Source of the DNA: Schleiferia thermophila
GTDB lineage: Bacteria; Bacteroidota; Bacteroidia; Flavobacteriales; Schleiferiaceae
Direction: 5' to 3'
DNA length: 64,000 nucleotides
Assembly: GCF_003337435.1 (NCBI RefSeq)
Contig: NZ_QPJS01000003.1
Span: forward strand, 236,590-300,589
Shown here in pieces: positions 8,644 through 16,076 of this stretch (positions within the stretch are counted from its first letter, which is position 1; each line of letters begins with the position of its first letter). The notes under the pieces were generated by a model that saw only the letters and a program-made list of their open reading frames with translations, did no database searches and was not told where the DNA came from. The position numbers and the translations under genes were made by a program.

Positions 8644-9105
8644 ATGAATCCAGTAAAAGTTGAAAGAAGTGAGCCGGTTTATCCGGCTCATTTTTATATT
8701 AAGCCCTTTATTGAGCTCACAGTAGAGATGCTGGACTGTGTCAGCAAGCACAATTACAGGCGATTGGCAGAGATCTGCGATGATGATTTTGGCATCATCG
8801 ATATCGATGTGGATGGTGGCTCCAAAATAATCAGAGATCGGAAAGAATGGGAAGAGTGGTTTCAGGGGTTATTCCCTAAGCTAAGAGCAATGAATGCAAA
8901 TACATGGAGTGAAATCACCGGCTATGAGGCACTCAAAGCGACAGATATGGGCTACAGTGTTGTAGATTTTAATCAGCTCCTGCAATTGCCCGATCGGATA
9001 TTGTCTTTTCAGGTGATCGCGACCATCATCTGGAGATTGAAAGATGGCCAATGGAAGGAGTCCCGTTATCACAGTTCTTTAATAGGGGTAAAGGAAGTCA
9101 ATTAA
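8644..9105 (+). CDS. NTF2-fold (SnoaL/DUF4440-like) protein coupled to rhodopsin
   Basis: The 153-residue protein has the order expected of an NTF2-like cone: N-terminal helices (FIELTVEMLDCV, YRRLAEICDDDF), a short strand, GSKIIRDRKEWEEWFQGLF, then curved-sheet strands ending TIIWRLKDGQWKESRYHSSL. There is no signal peptide or membrane segment. Its ATG lies two bases after the rhodopsin stop codon, so translation is probably coupled. NTF2 folds make ligand-binding or enzymatic pockets; carotenoid carriers related to the OCP C-terminal domain share the fold, but no specific relation can be shown here. The family call is from pattern recognition and the function is unknown. Confidence 0.7.
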   Translation: MNPVKVERSEPVYPAHFYIKPFIELTVEMLDCVSKHNYRRLAEICDDDFGIIDIDVDGGSKIIRDRKEWEEWFQGLFPKLRAMNANTWSEITGYEALKATDMGYSVVDFNQLLQLPDRILSFQVIATIIWRLKDGQWKESRYHSSLIGVKEVN

Positions 9106-9212
9106 CAAACTGTTTGGGTCTGGGATTTCCGGTGGTGCATGACGGGTTTAACGTTGGTTGTATGAAAAATTTACTTTTTGAAAAAGAAGATGCAGAAACA
9201 AAGAGAAAAAGG

Positions 9213-9220
9213 TAAATTTG
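9213..9220 (+). promoter_or_regulatory. Possible -7 box before the DUF6745 pair
   Basis: TAAATTTG matches TAnnTTTG, about 46 bases before the start codon. No -33 box is obvious. AT-rich DNA yields such matches by chance, so this is tentative. Confidence 0.35.
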
Positions 9221-9266
9221 AAAACAATTGCGCAAGCTGAAGTTTTATATCTAAAATTCTCGAATT

Positions 9267-9590
9267 ATGCAGTGGAGACAAGGTGATGTATTGATCGAAT
9301 CCATTCCTGAGGATGAACTCAAAGGTAAAGAGGCCAACTCAAATCTGTTAGTAAGAGGTGAAGGCCGCTATCATGGCCATTATGCCACAGGCAATGTAAC
9401 TGTATTAAGTGACGGATCCGAGATTTTTCTTCGGGTACATTCCAAAGCACAAATTGAACATCTGCATACTCAAACCCTATTGTTTACAGGAGAGCATGCA
9501 CCTATTGATTTGCCAAAAGGAACTTACAGGATCATAAGACAGCGCGAGTACAATCCCTATCTGAAAGCAATAGAGCTCATTCAGGATTAG
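9267..9590 (+). CDS. Conserved small protein, partner of DUF6745
   Basis: The 107-residue protein starts MQWRQGDVLIE, contains GEGRYHGHYATG, and ends in LPKGTYRIIRQREYNPY. It resembles, from memory, a family typified by a RxGDVL start, a G-(H)-GH motif, a [LH]-EH-x-P-I-x-LP segment and a RQREY end. Members are often encoded next to DUF6745 genes, as here. It has no membrane segment and looks all-beta. It ends one base before the next start codon, so the two are almost certainly co-translated. No biochemical function is known to me. Confidence 0.7.
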   Translation: MQWRQGDVLIESIPEDELKGKEANSNLLVRGEGRYHGHYATGNVTVLSDGSEIFLRVHSKAQIEHLHTQTLLFTGEHAPIDLPKGTYRIIRQREYNPYLKAIELIQD

Positions 9591-9591
9591 G

Positions 9592-10587
9592 ATGAAGGAA
9601 GCCAATGAACTTAAGAACTTACTGGCATTTTACTATTCGCTGGCAGAGCTTCCGGCTCCTGATTTTGTAACCATTTGTGATACGCCGAAAGAATTTCACC
9701 ATCAGGTCCAACGTGCCGCTTTGCGCGAAGACAAGACCCTTCACCAGTTCATGTTGGCGGCTTTTAGAAGTAAAGTACTCAGCGACCTTCATCGCCAACT
9801 GACTGCCAAACACCTCATCGAAAAGTACCACCGGCTTTTTAATGAAAAATACCGCGCCAAATTTGTCCAACTGAAAAACAACAGACATCAGATACGGCAG
9901 ATTCTTTTCGGACAACACACATCCCCCGGTATTTCGACCTTTGTGGTGAGCGACGATACCTTTCTGCTCACGGTTTTTGAAAGTGTATTTAGTGAGTTTA
10001 TAGCCGAATTCTCAGAGCAACATCCTTTGACCGATATGGTGGGACTGTATGAAGAGCTTTCCCGGAATGGTTCATCGTTTTTTAGCTATCTCACCCGATA
10101 TGAAGCTGTTATATTGAGATGGCCTGATAATTTTCACGTCACACCAATGGGAATTTTTCACACACCGGATCAACCGTGCCTGTCTTGGAAAGATCAACGC
10201 TTTTATTTTTACAACAACTGGCCCATATCTCCCGAATTTTATGAAAACCCAGATCGGGTTACCAAGACCATGGTAATGAGCGAAAAAAACGTCGAAAAAA
10301 GGCGAGCCTATATGGAAATTCTCGGCAGTAAGCGTTTTGCTGAACTGCTTGATTTAAGAGTAAGAGACCAGTCCATCGATCGCCAGGGTTATCTGGTAGA
10401 ACTTTACCAATCCAATCAACCTGATGATCTTTCGGGCGATTACATTCAGTTTGTAAAGGTCATCTGCCCAAGTACCGGTCGGGCGTATATGTTGTGTGTT
10501 CCTCCTGAAATTAAGAGTGCGCTTCAAGCTGTGGCCTGGACTTTTGGGAAAGAACTGGATGAATATCAGCCGGTCATCGAAACTTGA
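9592..10587 (+). CDS. DUF6745-like protein
   Basis: In this 331-residue protein the C-terminal third carries DUF6745-like features: RDQSIDRQGYLVELYQ, a KVICPSTGRAYMLCVPPEI segment and the AVAWTFGKE end. The middle has NPDRVTKTMVMSEKNVEKRR and LGSKRFAELLD. The N-terminal 150 residues are helical and unassigned. There is no signal peptide. In other bacteria DUF6745 occurs with the small RQREY protein, and that arrangement is seen here with a one-base gap. The function of the family is not established; the PSTG motif and tight pairing hint at a two-part complex, which is inference. Confidence 0.65.
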   Translation: MKEANELKNLLAFYYSLAELPAPDFVTICDTPKEFHHQVQRAALREDKTLHQFMLAAFRSKVLSDLHRQLTAKHLIEKYHRLFNEKYRAKFVQLKNNRHQIRQILFGQHTSPGISTFVVSDDTFLLTVFESVFSEFIAEFSEQHPLTDMVGLYEELSRNGSSFFSYLTRYEAVILRWPDNFHVTPMGIFHTPDQPCLSWKDQRFYFYNNWPISPEFYENPDRVTKTMVMSEKNVEKRRAYMEILGSKRFAELLDLRVRDQSIDRQGYLVELYQSNQPDDLSGDYIQFVKVICPSTGRAYMLCVPPEIKSALQAVAWTFGKELDEYQPVIET

Positions 10588-10645
10588 TCCGGAGAGTACA
10601 ATCCCAAGCATGCTCTGAGTCACAAAACTGATGTTTTGAAGGGTT

Positions 10646-10653
10646 TATCTTTG
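10646..10653 (+). promoter_or_regulatory. -7 box of the DUF6132-rhodanese-thioredoxin operon
   Basis: TATCTTTG matches TAnnTTTG and would start transcription about 20 bases before the DUF6132 ATG. No -33 TTTG at normal spacing was found. Confidence 0.5.
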
Positions 10654-10681
10654 AGCTCTCTTCTTACACAATTCCAATGTA

Positions 10682-10897
10682 ATGAAAAAAATAAAGCCTG
10701 TTTATCTTAAAACAATCGGAGCTGTGGCCGGGCTTGCCGGTGGTATGCTGTATTACTATCAGGTGGGTTGTATCAACGGATGTGCGATTTGGTCAAATAT
10801 TTACACAGCATCTGGATATGGCTTGTTGTTGGGGTATTTGGCAGTTTCTATGTTTGTGGCTGATAAAAAAGAAGTAAAAAGCGATGACCCATCTTGA
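10682..10897 (+). CDS. DUF6132 family small membrane protein
   Basis: The 71-residue protein has two predicted transmembrane helices (about residues 9-25 and 42-60). The stretch between them, VGCINGCAIWSNIYTASGYG, carries two cysteines and the SNxY...YG signature of DUF6132. Its gene overlaps the rhodanese gene by 14 bases, and that one overlaps a thioredoxin gene, so this is the first gene of a three-gene operon. The paired cysteines and neighbours suggest a link to sulfur or thiol chemistry at the membrane; the function of the family is unknown. Confidence 0.8.
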   Translation: MKKIKPVYLKTIGAVAGLAGGMLYYYQVGCINGCAIWSNIYTASGYGLLLGYLAVSMFVADKKEVKSDDPS

Positions 10898-11192
10898 TTC
10901 CAAAGAATTTCACAGCAGATTGAATCAGCCCGATTACATTCTGATTGATGTGCGCACACCAGCTGAATATCAGCAGGGCCATATCAAAGGAGCCATTTTG
11001 GCAGATATTAACAATCCTCCCGCCTTTATGGCAGAGGTGGAAAAACTGGATAAGGAAAAGCATTACCTGATTTATTGCCGCTCGGGCGCCCGATCTACAA
11101 GTGCCTGTATGTATATGGAAAAAATGGGATTTAAAAATGTATATAATTTGAGAGGTGGCATTCTTGAATGGGAATTTGACATCGAAAAATGA
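10884..11192 (+). CDS. Single-domain rhodanese
   Basis: The 102-residue protein is one rhodanese domain: LIDVRTPAEYQQGHIKGAI in the first half and the active-site loop YCRSGARS with its catalytic cysteine near residue 71, ending in the LRGGILEWE segment. It lacks a signal peptide, so the protein is probably cytosolic. Rhodaneses carry sulfane sulfur on the cysteine. The start overlaps DUF6132, and the stop overlaps the following thioredoxin start in an ATGA arrangement; co-transcription and coupled translation are very likely. Confidence 0.93.
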   Translation: MTHLDSKEFHSRLNQPDYILIDVRTPAEYQQGHIKGAILADINNPPAFMAEVEKLDKEKHYLIYCRSGARSTSACMYMEKMGFKNVYNLRGGILEWEFDIEK

Positions 11193-11494
11193 GTACATTT
11201 CAAGAAATCATCAACAGCCGTGAAATGGTGTTGGTAGATTTTTCAGCCGAGTGGTGTGGACCGTGCAAAATGCAGGCACCGATACTAAAAGAGCTGGCAG
11301 GCCATGTGCCGACCGACAGGGTTAAAATTATCAAGATAGATGTGGACAAAAATCCAGCTCTGTCTGCCCAGATGCATGTCAGTGGTGTCCCCACTTTGAT
11401 TTTGTACAAAAATGGAAAACAAATTTGGAGACAATCGGGAATGGTTCCCCTTCACCATCTGAAAAACATCATTTACTCAAATTTGTCAGCCTGA
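11189..11494 (+). CDS. Thioredoxin
   Basis: The 101-residue protein is a minimal thioredoxin with WCGPCKMQAP (active-site pair near residues 23-26) and the cis-proline segment SGVPTLILYKNGK. No signal peptide is present. It overlaps the rhodanese gene by four bases. The pairing suggests that this thioredoxin reduces the rhodanese persulfide or a shared target, which is inferred from context. It is not obviously the housekeeping TrxA. Confidence 0.95.
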   Translation: MSTFQEIINSREMVLVDFSAEWCGPCKMQAPILKELAGHVPTDRVKIIKIDVDKNPALSAQMHVSGVPTLILYKNGKQIWRQSGMVPLHHLKNIIYSNLSA

Positions 11495-11596
11495 AGCCAC
11501 TTATTTGGTTATTTTCAGACAGGGGATTTGGAAGGTTTTAAAAAATCATTAAATAAAACAACGGTTTTACATCGACTAACAGACAAATTATTTATC

Positions 11597-11604
11597 TACA
11601 TTTG
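11597..11604 (+). promoter_or_regulatory. -7 box of the prs promoter
   Basis: TACATTTG matches TAnnTTTG. The expected start falls at about 11609-11611, inside the left arm of the hairpin that follows, so upstream transcripts could end at the hairpin while prs transcripts start within it. The leader to the prs start would be about 42 bases. Confidence 0.55.
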
Positions 11605-11605
11605 C

Positions 11606-11630
11606 AGCCCCTTTTTGGGGCTTTTATTTT
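11606..11630 (+). terminator. Intrinsic terminator overlapping the prs start site
   Basis: AGCCCC pairs with GGGGCT around a TTTTT loop, followed by TTTATTTTT. It should stop read-through from the thioredoxin operon. It sits directly on the predicted transcription start of prs. Confidence 0.75.
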
Positions 11631-11652
11631 TCTGTAAAACAAGGACAATAAA

Positions 11653-12585
11653 TTGATCCCAACCGCAAAAATTTTTTCCAGCAGAGGCTCCAGATATCTT
11701 GCGGAGCGAATAGCGGATGCCTACGGGCAGCCTTTGGGCAAAGTGATATTCACAGAATTTAGTGATGGTGAATATCAGCCATCTTTTGAAGAAACTGTGA
11801 GGGGTGCTCGTGTCTTTCTGATCAGCTCCACACATCAGCCCAATGACAATTTGATAGAGCTGCTGCTGATGATTGACGCTGCAAAAAGGGCATCGGCCAA
11901 GCATATTACCGCAGTAATCCCTTATTTTGGTTGGGCGCGTCAGGACCGGAAGGACAAACCCAGAGTTCCGATAGGAGCTAAGTTGATGGCCGATTTGATT
12001 ACAGCAGCGGGTGCCACGCGCATCATGACGATGGATCTGCATGCTGACCAGATTCAAGGTTTTTTCGAAATTCCCGTAGATCATCTGTACGCTTCTTCAT
12101 TGTTTTTGCCTCACATAAAGGCCCAAAATATTGAAAATCTCACCATTGCCTCCCCAGATATGGGGGGCTCCAAAAGGGCAAATACCTATGCCAAGGCGTT
12201 AGGTGCAGAAGTAGTAATTTGCTACAAACAAAGGAAAAAGGCTAATGAAATTGAAAAAATAACCGTGATCGGCGATGTAAAAAACCGCAATATCATTCTG
12301 GTAGATGATATGATTGACACTGCCGGTACCCTTACAAAAGCAGCGGACATGCTCATGGAGGAAGGAGCCCAAAGTGTAATGGCTTATTGCACCCACCCCC
12401 TGCTTAGTGGAGAGGCCTACGAAAAAATTGAACAGTCTTCTCTGTCTAAAGTAGTAGTTACGGATACCATCCCACTTAAAAAAATATCCAAAAAAATTGA
12501 AGTAATTTCAATTGCGGAGATGTTTGCTTCGGTGATGAAGAAAGTTCATTATCACCAATCGATAAGTGATTCTTTTATAATATAA
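11653..12585 (+). CDS. prs: Ribose-phosphate pyrophosphokinase
   Basis: The 310-residue PRPP synthetase makes 5-phosphoribosyl diphosphate from ribose 5-phosphate and ATP, feeding purine, pyrimidine, histidine, tryptophan and NAD synthesis. It shows FSSRGSRYLAERIA at the N-terminus, YFGWARQDRK, the MTMDLHADQIQGFF region and the PRPP-binding IILVDDMIDTAGT loop. No ATG lies in frame before the conserved N-terminus and an in-frame stop sits just upstream, so TTG at 11653 is the only reasonable start. It is followed 27 bases later by rplY and then pth, a conserved order in this phylum. Confidence 0.97.
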   Translation: MIPTAKIFSSRGSRYLAERIADAYGQPLGKVIFTEFSDGEYQPSFEETVRGARVFLISSTHQPNDNLIELLLMIDAAKRASAKHITAVIPYFGWARQDRKDKPRVPIGAKLMADLITAAGATRIMTMDLHADQIQGFFEIPVDHLYASSLFLPHIKAQNIENLTIASPDMGGSKRANTYAKALGAEVVICYKQRKKANEIEKITVIGDVKNRNIILVDDMIDTAGTLTKAADMLMEEGAQSVMAYCTHPLLSGEAYEKIEQSSLSKVVVTDTIPLKKISKKIEVISIAEMFASVMKKVHYHQSISDSFII

Positions 12586-12612
12586 AAAACCAACATAGTA
12601 ATTTAAATTCCG

Positions 12613-13197
12613 ATGAAATCAATTCACATCAGCGCCAAAAAAAGAACAGAGCTAGGAGGCAACTCGGCTGCTCAGCTTCGCCGTGAAGATATGGTGCCAT
12701 GTGTCCTGTATGGAGGGGATGCACCAATTCACTTCTATGCACACAAAAATGCCTTCAGACACCTGGTCTATACCCCAGAGGTCAAAATTGCTGAAATCGA
12801 TTTGGAAGGTGAAATTATAAAAGCTGTGATGCAGGACATACAGTTTGATCCTGTCACAGATGCGATCCTTCATATTGACTTCATGCAAATGGTTCCCGGC
12901 AGGCCGATTACCGTAGAGATGCCCATCACTCTCACAGGTAATGCACGTGGGGTGCGCTTAGGTGGTAAGCTCAAATTGGTATTGAGAAAAGTAAAAGTTA
13001 GAGCACTGCCTGAAAATCTTCCGGATGCAATTGCTTACGACATTACCGAACTCAAAGTAGGTCAAAGCGTGAGAGTTTCAGATTTGCCTACCAACAACTA
13101 TGAAATTCTCAATGCTCCCACTGCTGTGATCTGTACCATCCGCACCACCAGAAATGTGGTCAAAGAAACCGAAGAGACCGAAGAAGCAACTGCTTAG
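12613..13197 (+). CDS. rplY: 50S ribosomal protein L25, Ctc form
   Basis: The 194-residue protein has the L25 domain first (residues about 1-95, with RRTELGGN-like start and EDMVPCVLYGG), which binds 5S rRNA. The Ctc/TL5 C-terminal beta domain (about 96-185) contains VEMPITLTGNARGVRLGG and LRKVKVRALPENLPD. The acidic tail, ETEETEEAT, is typical of Ctc proteins. It lies between prs and pth, as in many bacteria. Confidence 0.95.
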   Translation: MKSIHISAKKRTELGGNSAAQLRREDMVPCVLYGGDAPIHFYAHKNAFRHLVYTPEVKIAEIDLEGEIIKAVMQDIQFDPVTDAILHIDFMQMVPGRPITVEMPITLTGNARGVRLGGKLKLVLRKVKVRALPENLPDAIAYDITELKVGQSVRVSDLPTNNYEILNAPTAVICTIRTTRNVVKETEETEEATA

Positions 13198-13225
13198 CAA
13201 CTGGTAATACCTTGAATCGCTGCTG

Positions 13226-13795
13226 GTGAGGAAATTTCTGATTGCCGGGCTTGGCAATGTGGGTTCTGAATATGAGTTCACCAGGCACAACATAGGTTTT
13301 CTGACGCTCGACCATTTGGCGCTAAGGTCGGGCGTCAATTTTGCACTTCAGCGTCATGCCTTCCTGGCTTCTTATACACTGAAGGGCCACAGCATTTATC
13401 TGATAAAGCCCACCACCTACATGAATCTCAGCGGCAAAGCCATCCACTATTGGCTGGAGGCCGAAAAGATTACCCTGGAAAATCTGCTCGTTGTTACCGA
13501 TGACCTGGCCCTTCCCTTTGGCACACTCCGACTGCGAATCCAAGGTTCCCATGCCGGACACAATGGACTAAAAAACGTAGAAGAGTGGTTGAAGACCCGA
13601 CAGTACGCTCGATTGCGTCTGGGCATCGGCAACAACTATTCGAAAGGGAAACAAGTCGACTATGTGCTGGGAAAATTTTCTGATGAAGAGGCTTCTCTTT
13701 TACCGCCATTTATCGACCGTGCCACTGATTGCATTGAAACGTTTATATTGGCTGGTGCCCACATAGCCATGAACAAGTTCAACTCAGGCACCTGA
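13226..13795 (+). CDS. pth: Peptidyl-tRNA hydrolase
   Basis: The 189-residue enzyme frees tRNA from stalled peptidyl-tRNA. Key features are GLGNVGSEYEFTRHNIGF with the catalytic His21, TYMNLSG, and GSHAGHNGLKNVEEWL. The start is GTG, giving MRKFLIAGLGN; no ATG is available upstream. Its stop overlaps the end of the convergent exosortase gene by 12 bases, with no terminator between the two. Confidence 0.96.
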   Translation: MRKFLIAGLGNVGSEYEFTRHNIGFLTLDHLALRSGVNFALQRHAFLASYTLKGHSIYLIKPTTYMNLSGKAIHYWLEAEKITLENLLVVTDDLALPFGTLRLRIQGSHAGHNGLKNVEEWLKTRQYARLRLGIGNNYSKGKQVDYVLGKFSDEEASLLPPFIDRATDCIETFILAGAHIAMNKFNSGT

Positions 13796-14335
13796 GGCTT
13801 GCTCATTGGCAGTTTCGGCTTGCGATTCTCTGTTGAGTCTCGCCCACCAAAACCACATTAAAAGTACTACTGCATAGATCAGTCCAGTAAAGAAATACTT
13901 GTGAAAGAAGTGCATGTGGCGAGCAAAGTCCACTGCAATGATGGTCAATAAAATTAGCCTCAGCTGATTGAGCACATAGATGACCGCAAATCCTACCGGA
14001 ATAAACCATAGCATCTTTTTGACACTTCCCTGAAATGCCACCACAAAGACCATGAACAGGAGTGCAAGGATAAATCCATTGCATCCCTCAAATACTGAAA
14101 TTGCGTATTCACCTTTCCAAAAAATGTCAATACTGGGATACCCCTCGGTGGGATATTTGGCTACATCAAATCCGAGGAATTTCATAATCCCATAGGTGTG
14201 ATTGGCCGTCCATACAGTAAGTGGATCAGCGACAGGATGGTACTTTCGGATAAACATTCCATACAAGATGCTGCTAAGAGCGTAAAAACCACCAAAGCGC
14301 AGAAGGAAGAAAATTGTAGGTTTAAATTCTTTCAT
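13784..14335 (-). CDS. xrtF: Exosortase family protein XrtF
   Basis: The 183-residue polytopic membrane protein is of exosortase type. The triad is visible: Cys85 in VFEGCNGF, Arg126 in NQLRLILL, and His145 in FFHKYFFTG, each in or next to a hydrophobic helix. The length and triad context fit the Bacteroidota XrtF subgroup. Exosortases cleave C-terminal tripartite sorting signals at the inner membrane. The usual XrtF-associated partner gene is not next to it; instead it overlaps the stop of the amidotransferase gene by four bases (ATGA), so the two are co-transcribed. The 57-residue PID-CTERM-like protein in this window is a candidate substrate. Confidence 0.88.
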   Translation of the reverse strand: MKEFKPTIFFLLRFGGFYALSSILYGMFIRKYHPVADPLTVWTANHTYGIMKFLGFDVAKYPTEGYPSIDIFWKGEYAISVFEGCNGFILALLFMVFVVAFQGSVKKMLWFIPVGFAVIYVLNQLRLILLTIIAVDFARHMHFFHKYFFTGLIYAVVLLMWFWWARLNRESQAETANEQASGA

Positions 14336-14898
14336 TTCAGTGACTTAATCCAATTGCTGATCATTAGGAGTCCCTCGGTTGTCATAATGCTTTCAGGATG
14401 AAATTGAACCCCTGTCAAATGTAAGGCTTCTGCATAAATAGCCATTGGGATATTGTCAAGATTGCGGGCAGCGATTTGAAAAGGCTCATTCACTCTGCTT
14501 ACAAACCAGGAGTGATATAGCCCCACAGTGCAGGGATTTGACACCTGTTCAAAAATTGGAATGTCTTCAATGATAATTTCCTGGCTTACACCATGGTAAG
14601 GTTGGTTCAGTCTTTCAAGTCGACCTGAAAAGGCTTCTGCCAATGCTTGATGACCCAGACAAATACCCAACATAGGAATTTTCCCGGCGTACGAGCGAAT
14701 CAGTTCCGGCATCAGTCCCGCCTCCGCCGGAATCCCCGGTCCCGGAGAGAGCACTATTCCATCATATGATTCCACTAAGGTGAGATCGATATGGTCGTTG
14801 AGTACTACATCTACTTCTGCATCATTTATGCAGAGGTAGTTCCATAAGTTATAGGTGAACGAATCATAGTTGTCAACCAGCAGGATACGCTTCCTCAT
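14332..14898 (-). CDS. Anthranilate/aminodeoxychorismate synthase component II (TrpG/PabA)
   Basis: The 188-residue class I glutamine amidotransferase has LLVDNYDSFTYNL at the start, GICLGHQ with nucleophile Cys80, and HPES with His167 and Glu169. It supplies ammonia to chorismate for anthranilate or 4-amino-4-deoxychorismate. No other trp genes are near, so a folate (PabA) or dual role is plausible. The ATG at 14898 is preferred over a TTG at 14916, since the TTG lies inside the predicted -7 box. It is the first gene of a two-gene unit with xrtF and divergent from recF. Confidence 0.9.
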   Translation of the reverse strand: MRKRILLVDNYDSFTYNLWNYLCINDAEVDVVLNDHIDLTLVESYDGIVLSPGPGIPAEAGLMPELIRSYAGKIPMLGICLGHQALAEAFSGRLERLNQPYHGVSQEIIIEDIPIFEQVSNPCTVGLYHSWFVSRVNEPFQIAARNLDNIPMAIYAEALHLTGVQFHPESIMTTEGLLMISNWIKSLK

Positions 14899-14913
14899 AA
14901 TTTTTAAGTACCG

Positions 14914-14921
14914 CAAAGGTA
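14914..14921 (-). promoter_or_regulatory. -7 box for the PabA/TrpG-xrtF unit
   Basis: On the minus strand the sequence reads TACCTTTG, matching TAnnTTTG. The expected start would leave a leader of only about ten bases before the ATG at 14898. It is back-to-back with the recF box about 20 bases away. Confidence 0.6.
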
Positions 14922-14940
14922 TTTCAAGTCATAGCATCCA

Positions 14941-14948
14941 TAGTTTTG
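14941..14948 (+). promoter_or_regulatory. -7 box for recF
   Basis: TAGTTTTG matches TAnnTTTG. The expected start is at about 14954-14956, at the in-frame GTG, so the recF message may be leaderless or nearly so. No clear -33 box. Confidence 0.55.
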
Positions 14949-14954
14949 CAGATT

Positions 14955-16076
14955 GTGAGCGACGTTACATTAAAATCTCTTGCCTTACTCAACTTTAAAA
15001 ACTGGGAGGAATTGCATCTATCATTTAGTCCGGTAGTTAATTGTTTTATCGGGCCCAATGGTGTGGGTAAGACCAATATATTGGACTCCATACACTTCCT
15101 CTGCACCACCAAATCATTTTTGAGTACAACTGACATTCAGTGTATTAGATTTGGTGCAGATTATTTTTTTATCAAAGGAGAATTCGACCGTATTGGCAAT
15201 TTGGAAGTCATTCAAGTAAGCCTGAAAAAGTCAGAAAAAAAAGTCCTGAAGCGTAATGATTCAAATTATCAAAGGTTGAGTGAACACATTGGACTGCTTC
15301 CAGTGATAGTGATTTCACCACAAGACACCAATCTGATCTATGAAGGCAGTGATGAACGTCGTAAAACTTTGGATCTGGCACTTTCGCTCTCCGATGGCTT
15401 GTATTTGCACAATTTACAACGCTACAACAGATTGCTCCAACAGCGTAATGCATATTTGAAAGAAGCGGACACATCCGGTCGGGTGCAGCACGATATACTG
15501 ACCCTCTATGACGAGCAGATGGACCCTTTTGCCAGTTATATTTACAATGCCAGAAATTCATTTTTAGCTGCTGCCGACCAGTACCTATCCCGGTTTTATT
15601 ACACCATTAGTTCTGCGCGTGAGCATTGTTCCATCCGCTATCAAAGTGACCTGGCCGACAACAACCTTGCGGCACTACTAGCCCAATCGCGGCAAAAAGA
15701 CAGAGAATTGCTCTACACTACCAGAGGGGTTCACAAGGATGATTTGGAAATGTATATCAATGGCCAACCTTTGAAAAAGTTTGGCAGTCAAGGTCAGCAA
15801 AAGTCCTTTCTGATAGCTCTGAAGCTGGCCATCTACGCAGTGATCAAAGAGCAAACCGGGCTTTCGCCAATCCTGCTGTTTGATGATATATTTGACAAGC
15901 TGGACCAGAAAAGAGCCTCACAAGTGATCCGCTTGGTACAGGAAATGAAATTTGGGCAGATTTTTCTGTCAGATACCCATCCCGAACGGGTTAAAATGCT
16001 GACACAGCAGACAGGCAGCCACTCTAAATTTTTTATGCTGGACGAACATCAAAAAATTACACACCATGAAGCCTAA
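14955..16076 (+). CDS. recF: DNA replication and repair protein RecF
   Basis: The 373-residue SMC-like ATPase loads RecA at gaps with RecO and RecR. It has the Walker A sequence GPNGVGKT (about 33-40), QGQQKSFLIALKLA (ABC signature region) and ILLFDDIFDKLDQKR (Walker B/D-loop). GTG at 14955 is preferred because it lies at the predicted transcription start and a few residues before the conserved LKSLALLNF; the alternative TTG at 14946 falls inside the promoter box. It overlaps the next gene by 11 bases, starting a recF, DciA-like, aroQ unit. Confidence 0.93.
   Translation: MSDVTLKSLALLNFKNWEELHLSFSPVVNCFIGPNGVGKTNILDSIHFLCTTKSFLSTTDIQCIRFGADYFFIKGEFDRIGNLEVIQVSLKKSEKKVLKRNDSNYQRLSEHIGLLPVIVISPQDTNLIYEGSDERRKTLDLALSLSDGLYLHNLQRYNRLLQQRNAYLKEADTSGRVQHDILTLYDEQMDPFASYIYNARNSFLAAADQYLSRFYYTISSAREHCSIRYQSDLADNNLAALLAQSRQKDRELLYTTRGVHKDDLEMYINGQPLKKFGSQGQQKSFLIALKLAIYAVIKEQTGLSPILLFDDIFDKLDQKRASQVIRLVQEMKFGQIFLSDTHPERVKMLTQQTGSHSKFFMLDEHQKITHHEA

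Noticed and set aside
9163..9216. 17-codon frame MKNLLFEKEDAE... before the DUF6745 pair
   Set aside because: Too short to support without conservation or expression data; it overlaps the promoter candidate.
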